NCBI RefSeq assembly: GCF_000014685.1 | Contig: NC_008321.1 | Span: 4,213,001 to 4,277,000, forward strand | Length of the DNA stretch: 64,000 bases | Direction of reading: 5' to 3' | From: Shewanella sp. MR-4 | Lineage (GTDB): Bacteria; Pseudomonadota; Gammaproteobacteria; Enterobacterales; Shewanellaceae | Part shown: positions 36,030 through 53,473 of the stretch, in pieces | How positions within the stretch are numbered: the stretch's first letter is position 1 | Layout of the letters: each line of letters starts with the position of its first letter | Made by a program: the position numbers and the translations under genes | Notes under the pieces: model-generated | Database searches by the model: none | What the model was told of the DNA's origin: nothing | The model's input: only the letters and a program-made list of their open reading frames with translations

Positions 36030-37040
36030 GTGAACATCATTACCAGTGCCTTCCCTCAGCGCAGAATGCGCCGCATGCGCAAACATGACTTTAGCCGTCG
36101 CCTGATGGCAGAGAATCACCTAACAGTCAATGACTTGATCTACCCCATGTTTGTGCTTGAAGGCACTAATCGCAGCGAAAAAGTCGCTTCTATGCCAGGG
36201 GTTGAACGCTACTCTATCGACTTACTATTAAAAGAAGCCGAAGAGCTAGTTGAACTCGGTATTCCGTTAATAGCGCTGTTCCCAGTTACCCCTGCCGAGA
36301 AGAAATCGCTGATGGCAGAAGAAGCCTACAATGCCGATGCTTTAGTGCAACGCGCCGTGCGTGAACTGAAAAAGGCCTTCCCACAACTGGGTATCATGAC
36401 TGACGTGGCCTTAGATCCTTTCACCACCCACGGTCAAGACGGCATTATCGATGAAACAGGCTATATCCTGAATGACATCACTACAGAGATCTTAGTGAAA
36501 CAAGCACTCTCTCATGCCGAAGCGGGTGCAGATATTGTTGCCCCGTCGGACATGATGGATGGTCGCATAGGTGCGATTCGCCAAGCGCTCGAAGCCGCTG
36601 GCCATGTCAACACCCAAATCATGGCCTATTCAGCCAAATACTCCTCAAGCTACTATGGTCCCTTCCGTGATGCAGTAGGCTCAGCAGGCAACTTAAAAGG
36701 TGGCAATAAACATAGCTATCAAATGGATCCAGCCAACAGCGATGAAGCCTTGCATGAAGTGGCACTAGACATCCAAGAAGGTGCAGATATGGTAATGGTG
36801 AAGCCTGGTATGCCTTACCTAGATATCGTTCATCGCGTAAAAACCGAATTAGCCGTGCCTACCTTCGCTTACCAAGTCAGTGGCGAATATGCCATGCATA
36901 TGGCAGCCATTCAAAATGGTTGGTTAGCGGAAAAGGCCATCGTCATGGAATCGCTGCTATGCTTCAAACGCGCTGGCGCAGATGGCATCCTTACCTACTT
37001 CGCTAAACGTGCAGCACAGTGGCTAAAAGAAGCTAAATAA
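36030..37040 (+). CDS. hemB: Porphobilinogen synthase (5-aminolevulinate dehydratase)
   Basis: HemB, 336 aa: joins two 5-aminolevulinate molecules to porphobilinogen in haem synthesis. Schiff-base lysines are in AYSAKYSSS and MVKPGMPYL. The metal site reads LDPFTTHGQDG, with Asp in place of the cysteines of zinc enzymes, so this is the Mg-dependent Pseudomonas-like type. It starts 10 bp after the cyclase gene with TAGGAG in front of a GTG/ATG region, and ends before a strong terminator. Confidence 0.96.
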   Translation: MNIITSAFPQRRMRRMRKHDFSRRLMAENHLTVNDLIYPMFVLEGTNRSEKVASMPGVERYSIDLLLKEAEELVELGIPLIALFPVTPAEKKSLMAEEAYNADALVQRAVRELKKAFPQLGIMTDVALDPFTTHGQDGIIDETGYILNDITTEILVKQALSHAEAGADIVAPSDMMDGRIGAIRQALEAAGHVNTQIMAYSAKYSSSYYGPFRDAVGSAGNLKGGNKHSYQMDPANSDEALHEVALDIQEGADMVMVKPGMPYLDIVHRVKTELAVPTFAYQVSGEYAMHMAAIQNGWLAEKAIVMESLLCFKRAGADGILTYFAKRAAQWLKEAK

Positions 37041-37067
37041 TCAGGCTTAAAAACCAATTCTAAGCAT

Positions 37068-37093
37068 AAAGGGCAGCCATACGCTGCCCTTTT
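37068..37093 (+). terminator. Rho-independent terminator after hemB
   Basis: AAAGGGCAGC / GCTGCCCTTTT stem with a 5-base loop and short T-run, 27 bases past hemB; it ends the ubiE-tat-hemB side. Confidence 0.92.
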
Positions 37094-37218
37094 CATTGTC
37101 CCGAACAAAGCTCTTAGATCTACGGCTTTATCGTTCAAATCGATAAGCAGGCAATGAATATCGTCTTCGCAGAGGCGAATAAAAGGAAGGAAGATAATAA
37201 AAAGGAAAGCGCGAAAAC

Positions 37219-37246
37219 AAAAAAGCCAGCTTATTCAGCTGGCTTT
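37219..37246 (-). terminator. Terminator of the distal rRNA operon
   Basis: On the minus strand AAAGCCAGCT / AGCTGGCTTTTTT, 17 bases past the 5S gene, ending in a T-run. Confidence 0.92.
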
Positions 37247-37262
37247 ATCGTTTAATTAGGCG

Positions 37263-37377
37263 CTTGGCGATGACCTACTCTCACATGGGGAGACCCCACA
37301 CTACCATCGGCGCGATTGCGTTTCACTTCTGAGTTCGGGATGGGATCAGGTGGGACCACAATGCTATTGTCACCAAG
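37263..37377 (-). rRNA. rrf: 5S rRNA, distal operon
   Basis: Reads on the minus strand as a complete 5S gene of about 115 nt with complementary ends CTTGG / CCAAG. The 5S body is almost identical to the two copies at 43317 and 43576. It is last in the operon 16S-23S-5S, with no tRNA. Confidence 0.95.
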
Positions 37378-37507
37378 CAAATTTGGTATTTACTTACCCG
37401 TCTTATCTCACGCAGGCAGTAAATGAATTCGGAAAGCTGTATTGAGTTGCACTTCTTAAGTGTTTGTATTCGTCTAAGTACTACTTAGCAAAACCCATCT
37501 GGGTTGT

Positions 37508-40400
<2,893 letters not shown>

Positions 40401-40594
40401 ATACAACCCAAATGAGTTTCACATCACTTGCGTCGTTGCGACCAGCTGGTTTTACTTGTCTCATCTTCGACCAAGAAGATGGACTCGCCTTAGACTTGAA
40501 TATTCAAGACACTTAAAAAGTGTTTTAAGAACTCAATTTTTTCGTATTAACACAACGACAGACATCATTGCATTAATTACTATCAGCTTTCCAA

Positions 40595-40608
40595 ATTGTT
40601 AAAGAACA
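40595..40608 (-). promoter_or_regulatory. boxA in the 16S-23S spacer, distal operon
   Basis: Reads TGTTCTTTAACAAT on the minus strand, a boxA antitermination element before 23S. The 310-bp spacer (40401-40710) contains no tRNA gene. Confidence 0.75.
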
Positions 40609-40710
40609 ATGCTTACCGGCACGCGGCGCATTTCGCTCTCCCTCCTCTTTCGAGAAGTTCAACAAGCCATCTGTGTGAACACTCAACAAACATCGAGTTA
40701 GTCGTATAGG

Positions 40711-42252
<1,542 letters not shown>

Positions 42253-42472
42253 AAAAGTTTTTTGTTTAACTCGCGTTAAACGACTCAATGAATTCTACTG
42301 TTTTGATTCGCTTTGCTCACTAAGAAGCATCGCGTTTCAATCCATACATTACTGTATGTACATATTGCTATGAACACTCATTCATTGATTTAAATTTTGA
42401 TTACTCGCCAAACGGCAGAGTAATTTCGATTAACTCAACACCTGTGAGTGTCCACACAGATTTCTTGTTTAG

Positions 42473-42486
42473 ATTGTTAAAGAGCA
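42473..42486 (-). promoter_or_regulatory. boxA in the 16S leader, distal operon
   Basis: Reads TGCTCTTTAACAAT on the minus strand, the consensus boxA for rRNA antitermination, about 220 nt before 16S. Confidence 0.85.
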
Positions 42487-42532
42487 TTTGACCATTCACT
42501 TCGCGCTACCGCTCAGCGGGTCAGGGCTGCGT

Positions 42533-42560
42533 ATTCTACGCATTTCCCGTGTCGCGTCAA
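42533..42560 (-). promoter_or_regulatory. rRNA promoter P2, distal operon
   Basis: Minus strand: -35 TTGACG (42555-42560), 16-bp spacer, -10 TAGAAT (42533-42538). The same arrangement is at 48900-48927. Confidence 0.75.
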
Positions 42561-42667
42561 GGCGTTTTTGCAAACTTCTTGAGGCTTTCGAATCAACTGC
42601 ACATTTTGCATTCTATTCGAACTGTCACCGCGCTTGCTTTCGCTGTCTGCCGTGTCAGTGGATGCGC

Positions 42668-42695
42668 ATTATAGGCAGCAGAACTTTTTGTGCAA
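42668..42695 (-). promoter_or_regulatory. rRNA promoter P1, distal operon
   Basis: Minus strand: -35 TTGCAC (42690-42695), 16-bp spacer, -10 TATAAT (42668-42673), then a GCGC discriminator typical of stringently controlled promoters. Upstream is an A/T-rich tract resembling an UP element. Confidence 0.85.
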
Positions 42696-42782
42696 GGGCT
42701 TTTTTCAAGTTTTTCGTATTATTTTTCAAATCGCTTTTTACACCCAAACTAGGCACACCCTACCCACTACTTACCCCCAAAG

Positions 42783-42791
42783 TTATCCACA
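42783..42791 (+). promoter_or_regulatory. DnaA box upstream of P1, distal operon
   Basis: TTATCCACA, a perfect DnaA box, about 88 bp upstream of the -35. The other operon has the same box at 49132-49140. Confidence 0.55.
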
Positions 42792-43276
42792 TCCTAAAAT
42801 TTTAACTATCGTGGTAAGCCGCAATTCGGGTAGTTGGTCGCTTGCAATATAAGGTTATTTAAAGTGAATTAAAGCATCGATGTTTTAAATGATACTGTAA
42901 TTTCGAAACAGGACTTCTAGAAATAAGACAGCCTAATTATGTCATTCACAACAAAACCCTGTTCAATGGAGTTATGCATTCTCTTCTTAAATCTTAAATC
43001 CTTCGCATTGCATTAAATAGAACGATACACATCTTGTCTTTATAGTGGGCTCTATGGGAGGGGCAGTCGAAGGCTCGTGCTTGCTCCTATAAGATGGAGC
43101 AAATTGACAAGACAAGAGTACATCGCGACATTGGGCGAAGAGAAAGGGCAATGTTACGGCCTGATTCAAAGCTCAAATCATTATGAATCGCGAATCGAAA
43201 GCATACTCGTGCACACAGAGGGCCAATGACTGAATACGTTGTACAAGGGGCGTAGTAAAGAAAAATTTAGAAAAGC
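42792..43276. other. Spacer between the two rRNA operons
   Basis: 485 bp without a gene that I can support; short frames here lack ribosome sites and coding character. The only structure noted is a 7-bp hairpin, TTGCTCC (43081-43087) with GGAGCAA (43096-43102). Confidence 0.5.
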
Positions 43277-43304
43277 AAAAAGGCCACCTAATCAGGTGGC
43301 CTTT
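43277..43304 (-). terminator. Terminator of the proximal rRNA operon
   Basis: Minus strand AAAGGCCACCT / AGGTGGCCTTTTT hairpin with T-run, 12 bases after the last 5S gene. Confidence 0.92.
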
Positions 43305-43316
43305 CTTAATTTAGCG

Positions 43317-43431
43317 TTTGGCGATGACCTACTCTCACATGGGGAGACCCCACACTACCATCGGCGCGATTGCGTTTCACTTCTGAGTTCGGGATGGGAT
43401 CAGGTGGGACCACAATGCTATTGTCACCAAA
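43317..43431 (-). rRNA. rrf: 5S rRNA, last gene of the proximal operon
   Basis: About 115 nt, nearly identical to the other 5S copies. Its ends read TTTGG / CCAAA instead of CTTGG / CCAAG, so the terminal pair changed on both sides and still pairs. It follows the tRNAThr gene. Confidence 0.95.
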
Positions 43432-43465
43432 CAAATTTAGCTCTAGGACAACACACTAGATTGTA

Positions 43466-43541
<76 letters not shown>

Positions 43542-43575
43542 AATTCTTTATCATCAATGATGATTTAATTAGGCG

Positions 43576-43690
43576 CTTGGCGATGACCTACTCTCACATG
43601 GGGAGACCCCACACTACCATCGGCGCGATTGCGTTTCACTTCTGAGTTCGGGATGGGATCAGGTGGGACCACAATGCTATTGTCACCAAG
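43576..43690 (-). rRNA. rrf: 5S rRNA, first 5S of the proximal operon
   Basis: About 115 nt with ends CTTGG / CCAAG. Same sequence as the distal operon 5S as far as read. Lies between 23S and tRNAThr. Confidence 0.95.
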
Positions 43691-43702
43691 CAAATTCTTA
43701 CT

Positions 43703-43819
43703 GGTTAATTCTACGTCTGACGGCATTGTTTCCTCACTCCAGTGCTCATGTACTACCGTACACTCCGCCCTTCGCTCGTCACGGCTTTGTCTGCCGTACC
43801 ATTACCTGCGTAATTAACC
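43703..43819. repeat. Inverted-repeat-bounded insert in the 23S-5S spacer, proximal operon
   Basis: About 117 bp bounded by GGTTAATT (43703-43710) and AATTAACC (43812-43819), with inner CGGCA / TGCCG arms. The distal operon lacks it: there the 23S-5S spacer is about 130 bp, with a different short stem (ATTTACT / AGTAAAT). It may be a processing hairpin or a mobile small repeat. Confidence 0.5.
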
Positions 43820-43911
43820 TTTATTTGTTAATTTAGAAAGCTGTATTGAGTGCCACTTCTTAAGTGTTTGTATTCGTCTAAGTACTACTTAGCAAAACCC
43901 ATCTGGGTTGT

Positions 43912-46804
<2,893 letters not shown>

Positions 46805-46998
46805 ATACAACCCAAATGAGTTTCACATCACTTGCGTCGTTGCGACCAGCTGGTTTTACTTGTCTCATCTTCGACCAAGAAGATGGACTCGCCTTAGACT
46901 TGAATATTCAAGACACTTAAAAAGTGTTTTAAGAACTCAATTTTTTCGTATTAACACAACGACAGACATCATTGCATTAATTACTATCAGCTTTCCAA

Positions 46999-47012
46999 AT
47001 TGTTAAAGAACA
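46999..47012 (-). promoter_or_regulatory. boxA in the 16S-23S spacer, proximal operon
   Basis: Same boxA as in the distal operon. The 310-bp spacer (46805-47114) contains no tRNA and looks identical to its twin. Confidence 0.75.
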
Positions 47013-47114
47013 ATGCTTACCGGCACGCGGCGCATTTCGCTCTCCCTCCTCTTTCGAGAAGTTCAACAAGCCATCTGTGTGAACACTCAACAAACATCGA
47101 GTTAGTCGTATAGG

Positions 47115-48656
<1,542 letters not shown>

Positions 48657-48838
48657 AAAAGTTTTGTGAATCCGAAGATTCGACTCAATGAATTCTGAAT
48701 CGACTTAACTTAATAAGTCGTTGTACATATTGCTATGAACACTCATTCATTGATTTAATTCTTTGATTACTCGCCAAACGGCAGAGTAATTTCGATTAAC
48801 TCAACACCTGTGAGTGTCCACACAGATTTGCTTGATAA

Positions 48839-48852
48839 ATTGTTAAAGAGCG
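48839..48852 (-). promoter_or_regulatory. boxA in the 16S leader, proximal operon
   Basis: Reads CGCTCTTTAACAAT on the minus strand, one base from the distal-operon boxA. Confidence 0.8.
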
Positions 48853-48899
48853 TTGACCATCGCATTATCGCAAGTGATTTCAGCGGGTCAGGGCTGCGT

Positions 48900-48927
48900 A
48901 TTCTACGCATTCCCGTTTTTGCGTCAA
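48900..48927 (-). promoter_or_regulatory. rRNA promoter P2, proximal operon
   Basis: Minus strand: -35 TTGACG (48922-48927), 16-bp spacer, -10 TAGAAT (48900-48905). Confidence 0.75.
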
Positions 48928-49027
48928 GTAGTTTTTGCAACTTTCTTTTCGCTCATCGAGGAGTGAATCACTCGATGAATTGGCACTTGAAACTGCGTAT
49001 CGCTGTCTGCCGTGTCAGTGGTTGCGC

Positions 49028-49055
49028 ATTATAGGCAGCAGAACTTTTTACGCAA
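49028..49055 (-). promoter_or_regulatory. rRNA promoter P1, proximal operon
   Basis: Minus strand: -35 TTGCGT (49050-49055), 16-bp spacer, -10 TATAAT (49028-49033), GCGC discriminator and an A/T-rich upstream tract. Confidence 0.85.
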
Positions 49056-49131
49056 GGGCTTTTTTCGGTTTTTTTGATCTTTTTTCAATAGTTTCAGTTA
49101 GTCACAAAATACCCACTATTTATCCTCAAAC

Positions 49132-49140
49132 TTATCCACA
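49132..49140 (+). promoter_or_regulatory. DnaA box upstream of P1, proximal operon
   Basis: TTATCCACA, perfect consensus, about 77 bp upstream of the -35 and in the same orientation as the box at 42783. Confidence 0.55.
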
Positions 49141-49247
49141 AAAAAGACAAAAGCTGTTAATTTTAGTGCAGCGGCACACGTTAGGATTTATAGCCGAGGG
49201 TTTTATGGTCGGTGAAGAGTTAAAGCACTTATAAAGCAGCAGGTATG

Positions 49248-49275
49248 AAAAAGGCGACTATTACAGTCGCCTTTT
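49248..49275 (-). terminator. Terminator after secA
   Basis: Minus strand AAAAGGCGACT / AGTCGCCTTTTT hairpin with T-run, 23 bases past the secA stop. The hairpin is flanked by A-runs and T-runs on both strands. Confidence 0.92.
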
Positions 49276-49298
49276 AAAAAATGACTTCGCGTATTGAA

Positions 49299-52025
49299 TT
49301 AGCTTAGCTTGCCGTGACACTGCTTATACTTACGGCCTGAGCCACAAGGACAAGGATCGTTACGACCCACTTTATCGCCATCGCGGATCATTGGCGTGTG
49401 AGCCATCATCTCGTCGCTACCATCATCCCCACCTACTAAGGCTTCGGCAGCTGCGTGCTGATAGTCGCGTTGGATCTTGGCATCTTCTTCACGACGACGA
49501 GCTTCCATCTCTTCTACGTCTGACTGTGCTTGTACTTGTACCTTAGATAGCACACTAATGACGTCATGCTTTAAGGTCGACAGTAATTGCTGGAACAGCT
49601 CGAAAGACTCGCGCTTATATTCTTGCTTTGGATTCTTCTGCGCGTAACCACGTAAGTGGATACCTTGGCGTAAGTGATCCATTGCCGCTAAGTGTTCTTT
49701 CCATAGACCATCGAGGGTTTGTAGCATCACGGCTTTTTCAAACTGGCGCAGTACTGGTGCACCGACCATTTCTTCTTTTGCTTTATACGCATCAGACCAA
49801 GAAGTGATGATACGCTCACGCAATGTTTCTTCGTGTAAGTCGTCTTCTTTATCTAGCCATTCTTGGATTGGCAGTTTTAGCATAAATTCTTGCTGTAAAC
49901 GTTGCTCTAATCCTGGCACATCCCATAACTCTTCCACTGATTGAGGTGGAATGTATTGATCGATCACCGCACTGATCACATCGTCTTGGATGTTCTTGAT
50001 GGTGTCTTCGATACTTTCGGCATCCATCAACTCGTTACGCTGTGCGTAAACCACTTGACGTTGGTCGTTTGCGACGTCGTCAAATTCGAGCAGTTGCTTA
50101 CGAATATCAAAGTTACGCGCTTCCACTTTACGCTGAGCATTTTCAATCGCACGGGAAACCCATGGATGCTCGATTGCTTCGCCTTCTTCCATGCCCAGTT
50201 TCTTCATCATGCCAGAGACACGATCCGAGGCGAAGATGCGCATTAAGCTATCTTCCATAGAAAGGTAGAAACGTGAAGAACCCGCGTCACCTTGACGACC
50301 CGCACGACCACGTAGCTGGTTATCGATACGGCGAGATTCGTGGCGCTCAGTACCTAAGATGTGTAAACCACCAGCGGCGACCACGGCATCGTGGCGCTCT
50401 TGCCAGTCAGCCTTGATTTTAGCTTTTTGCTCTGCTGTTGGATTCTCGAGGGCTTCGATTTCCATATTCCAGTTGCCACCTAACACGATGTCGGTACCAC
50501 GACCCGCCATGTTAGTCGCAATCGTCACGGCGCCAGTACGACCCGCTTGAGCAACAATTTCGGCTTCTTTTTCGTGGAACTTAGCGTTAAGCACTTGGTG
50601 TGGGATCTTCTCCTTCACCATCAAACGCGCTAACAGTTCAGACTGTTCGATGGAAACCGTACCCACCAATACTGGCTGGCCACGTTCACGGCAGTCTTTA
50701 ATGTCTTTAATAATTGCTTGGTATTTTTCATTGGCTGTGAGGTAAACCAGATCGGCCATATCCTTACGAACCATTGGACGGTTCGTAGGCACAACCACAG
50801 TATCTAAACCATAGATGTGTTGGAACTCGAACGCCTCGGTATCGGCTGTACCTGTCATACCCGCTAACTTCTCATATAAACGGAAGTAGTTTTGGAAGGT
50901 AATCGATGCCAGCGTTTGGTTTTCGTTTTGGATACGCACGCCTTCTTTGGCTTCAACGGCTTGGTGTAAGCCTTCTGACCAACGACGACCAGGCATAGTA
51001 CGACCAGTGTGTTCGTCTACGATGATCACTTCGCCATCTTGAACGATATAGTCGACATCGCGTTCAAACAGAGTATGAGCACGCAGCGCAGCGTTCACAT
51101 GGTGCAGCAGAGAAATGTTCGCCGCAGAGTAGAGAGAGTCGCCTTCGGCTAACATGCCGCGCTCAATCAATAGGTTCTCAACCTTCTCTTGGCCACGCTC
51201 GGTGAAGTGCACTTGTTTGGCTTTTTCATCGATGCTGTAATCACCCTCACCCACGTACTCTTCAGAGTCTTCTTTATCTTGACGGATAAGATTCGGGATA
51301 AGCGTGTTGATCTTGATGTATAGCTCAGAGCTATCTTCCGCGGCACCAGAGATAATCAATGGCGTACGGGCTTCATCGATAAGGATTGAGTCGACTTCGT
51401 CGATCAGTGCATAGTGCAATGGACGTTGAACACGCTCTTGTGGCGAGAACGCCATGTTGTCGCGCAGATAGTCGAAACCAAATTCGTTGTTGGTACCGTA
51501 GGTAATATCGGCGTTGTAGGCGTCTTTTTTCGCTTGCTGGCCCAAACCTGCAACGTTAATGCCGACAGTTAAGCCTAAGAATTCGAACAGTGGGCGGTTA
51601 TTTTCCGCGTCACGACGGGCTAAGTAATCGTTGACGGTAATAACGTGAACGCCTTTGCCAGTTAAGGCATTTAAATAGGCTGGCAGAGTTGCGGTTAAGG
51701 TTTTACCTTCACCGGTACGCATTTCAGCGATGCGGTTACTGTCGAGCACCATACCACCGAGTAACTGCACGTCGAAGTGACGCATCTCGAACACTCGCTT
51801 CGATGCTTCACGCACGGTCGCGAAGGCTTCCGCCATAATGCTCTCTAACGAAGCTCCGGCCGCTAAACGCTCGCGGAACTCGGCGGTTTTCGCCTTAAGC
51901 TGTTCATCGGTTAATTTTTCATAATCGGCTTCAAGCGCATTAATCTTATTAACTACTTTTTGTAACCCTTTGAGGGTACGGTCGTTGCGACTACCAAATA
52001 CTTTTGTCAGTAATTTACCAAACAT
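49299..52025 (-). CDS. secA: Preprotein translocase ATPase SecA
   Basis: Motor of Sec protein export, 908 aa. It opens MFGKLLTKVFGSRNDRTLK as in E. coli SecA. Walker A is in MRTGEGKT, the DEAD-like box in DEVDSIL, helicase motifs in TNMAGRGTDI and GRAGRQGD, and the C-terminal zinc/SecB-binding motif is CPCGSGRKYKQCHG. ATG 52025 is chosen by family; an in-frame GTG lies three codons upstream, and neither has a strong ribosome site. No secM gene is present upstream: its place is taken by the M23 peptidase and dciA, as in Pseudomonas. Confidence 0.98.
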   Translation of the reverse strand: MFGKLLTKVFGSRNDRTLKGLQKVVNKINALEADYEKLTDEQLKAKTAEFRERLAAGASLESIMAEAFATVREASKRVFEMRHFDVQLLGGMVLDSNRIAEMRTGEGKTLTATLPAYLNALTGKGVHVITVNDYLARRDAENNRPLFEFLGLTVGINVAGLGQQAKKDAYNADITYGTNNEFGFDYLRDNMAFSPQERVQRPLHYALIDEVDSILIDEARTPLIISGAAEDSSELYIKINTLIPNLIRQDKEDSEEYVGEGDYSIDEKAKQVHFTERGQEKVENLLIERGMLAEGDSLYSAANISLLHHVNAALRAHTLFERDVDYIVQDGEVIIVDEHTGRTMPGRRWSEGLHQAVEAKEGVRIQNENQTLASITFQNYFRLYEKLAGMTGTADTEAFEFQHIYGLDTVVVPTNRPMVRKDMADLVYLTANEKYQAIIKDIKDCRERGQPVLVGTVSIEQSELLARLMVKEKIPHQVLNAKFHEKEAEIVAQAGRTGAVTIATNMAGRGTDIVLGGNWNMEIEALENPTAEQKAKIKADWQERHDAVVAAGGLHILGTERHESRRIDNQLRGRAGRQGDAGSSRFYLSMEDSLMRIFASDRVSGMMKKLGMEEGEAIEHPWVSRAIENAQRKVEARNFDIRKQLLEFDDVANDQRQVVYAQRNELMDAESIEDTIKNIQDDVISAVIDQYIPPQSVEELWDVPGLEQRLQQEFMLKLPIQEWLDKEDDLHEETLRERIITSWSDAYKAKEEMVGAPVLRQFEKAVMLQTLDGLWKEHLAAMDHLRQGIHLRGYAQKNPKQEYKRESFELFQQLLSTLKHDVISVLSKVQVQAQSDVEEMEARRREEDAKIQRDYQHAAAEALVGGDDGSDEMMAHTPMIRDGDKVGRNDPCPCGSGRKYKQCHGKLS

Positions 52026-52085
52026 CTGAATCACTTATTTTCTGTAGGCCAAGTCCATGATGGAAACTAGAAGCCAATGTTTCAA

Positions 52086-52985
52086 TTAACCTGCCTTGCG
52101 GTAGACAAACTTCTGTGGATCTATCTGCTGTCCGCCACGCAACACTTCATAATGCACATGAGCCCCTGTTGAGCGCCCAGTGCTTCCCATACTGGCGATG
52201 GTTTCGCCTTTAGCGACCACATCACCTACAGCTACTGACAAAGCTTTATTATGACCATAGCGTGTACGTAAACCGTTACCATGGTCGATTTCGACCAATT
52301 CGCCATAGCCAAACATATTCCCAGCCCAAGTCACCACGCCTGCAGCAGTCGCGACAACTTTAGCCCCTTCTCGACCGGTAAAATCGATCCCTTTATGCAT
52401 GGTTCGACGACCGTTAAAAGGGTCATTACGTAATCCGTAGGGCGACGATAACCAACCTTTATCGAGTGGGAGCCCTGATACATGACGTTCAGCATCTATA
52501 TGGTGGTTAGATGACACTGTTTCAAGTAGTGATAGTTGAACATTATTGTTGTCAATTCGTGACGCCAGTTTATCCATATCATCGATAAGCTGACCAAGTT
52601 CGATATTCGAGCCTAATTCGCTCAAGCCACCCACACCCACTTCAGAGGAGAAATCAAAGTCTTCATCCAATTTATTTTGTTTAGCGACTTGTTGACCTAA
52701 AGCCTCGAGACGGGTGATTTTAGCTTGCATGCGCGCGACATGGGTCGCAAGCATGGCTAGCTGTGACTCTGTTGCACTCTTTAGTTCTAAGACTTGCTTC
52801 TTTTGTTGTTCGCGTTGGATCCGATCGTTATCGACACTGGCTTGCTGATTTTCAAATTTAGCAGAGTTGTGTTGATAAATACCGGCACCAGTAGCCAACA
52901 ATAGCATGGGAAGGAGCAACCAGCGTTTACTGGGTTGCCAGCGCGTGACGCCATTCCGACCTTGAATAAATACTGTTACACTCAT
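52086..52985 (-). CDS. M23-family metallopeptidase (LytM-type)
   Basis: Peptidase of 299 aa: one N-terminal membrane anchor (about 23-40), a coiled coil (about 45-105), then an M23 domain with GIDF and HVHYE zinc ligands and a complete catalytic set (MHKGIDF, RYGHN, HVH). It should cut, or regulate cutting of, peptidoglycan cross-links in the periplasm. It sits between secA and dciA, the same order as PA4404 in Pseudomonas aeruginosa. It is divergent from dciA with only 27 bp between them, so the two promoters must overlap. Confidence 0.9.
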   Translation of the reverse strand: MSVTVFIQGRNGVTRWQPSKRWLLLPMLLLATGAGIYQHNSAKFENQQASVDNDRIQREQQKKQVLELKSATESQLAMLATHVARMQAKITRLEALGQQVAKQNKLDEDFDFSSEVGVGGLSELGSNIELGQLIDDMDKLASRIDNNNVQLSLLETVSSNHHIDAERHVSGLPLDKGWLSSPYGLRNDPFNGRRTMHKGIDFTGREGAKVVATAAGVVTWAGNMFGYGELVEIDHGNGLRTRYGHNKALSVAVGDVVAKGETIASMGSTGRSTGAHVHYEVLRGGQQIDPQKFVYRKAG

Positions 52986-53012
52986 AGCCTAATTCAGCCA
53001 TCTTATTATCAT

Positions 53013-53460
53013 ATGAAAAAGCCCCCTCAGGATCTCAGCCAATTACTACATCTGTCAGGCACATTGCCCGATATAGCTGAGAAAGCGGAACTACTTTTAT
53101 ATCTGGATCAGCATGTGAAGCAGATTGTCGCAGGTCCTGTTGCGGAGCAGCTGAAAGTCGCTAATTTCCGCCAGGGTGTTCTTGTGGTTGAAACCACTTC
53201 GGCAGCATGGGCCGCACGAATTAATTTCCAAAAGCCGAAACTACTAGCGCAGCTTCAAGCAGGAAACGCTCCCAATCCTTACCGCAATTGAAGTTAAAGT
53301 CAACCCGAGATTAGCATTGTATGACGCAAAGCCGAAACAGGCGCACAAGCAACTCAGTCCAGCTGCGGCAGAACATATTGCTGCGCTTGCAGAAAATGTG
53401 AGCGGGACACTAGGCGAAAAACTAAAACGGCTGGCCACATTGGCCAGCCGTAATAAGTAA
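53013..53460 (+). pseudogene. dciA: dciA (DUF721), replicative helicase loader, with a one-base frameshift
   Basis: DciA loads the replicative helicase DnaB in bacteria that lack DnaC/DnaI. ATG 53013 begins MKKPPQDLSQLLHLSGTLPD, then the DUF721 core (ETTSAAWAARINFQKPKLLAQL). Frame 1 stops at 53291 after 92 aa. The next frame continues smoothly from ACG 53266 as TLPILTAIEVKVNPRLALYD to TAA 53458-53460. One extra A in GGAAAC (53264-53266) explains the break; the repaired protein would be 148 aa, normal for DciA. The lpxC-dciA-M23-secA order matches P. aeruginosa PA4406-PA4403. Because dciA is thought essential, an assembly or sequencing error is the leading alternative. Confidence 0.85.
53414..53450 (-). 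terminator. Terminator of the division cluster, inside the dciA 3' end
   Basis: Minus strand CGGCTGGCC / GGCCAGCCG (9 bp, 5-base loop, 53428-53450) followed by TTTTAGTTTTT, 24 bases past the lpxC stop. It lies within the last codons of dciA on the other strand. Confidence 0.85.
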
Positions 53461-53473
53461 AGATCAAGCGCTA

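Noticed and set aside
43021..43110. tRNA-like stretch between the rRNA operons
   Set aside because: A short hairpin is present, but no cloverleaf with acceptor and T-arm could be drawn.
52035..52085. secM-like leader gene upstream of secA
   Set aside because: The 51-bp gap has no room for it and no arrest motif is seen.
53259..53270. Programmed frameshift in dciA
   Set aside because: A +1 shift is needed and the site has no rare codon, stop or internal Shine-Dalgarno pattern of known +1 sites; mutation or error is simpler.
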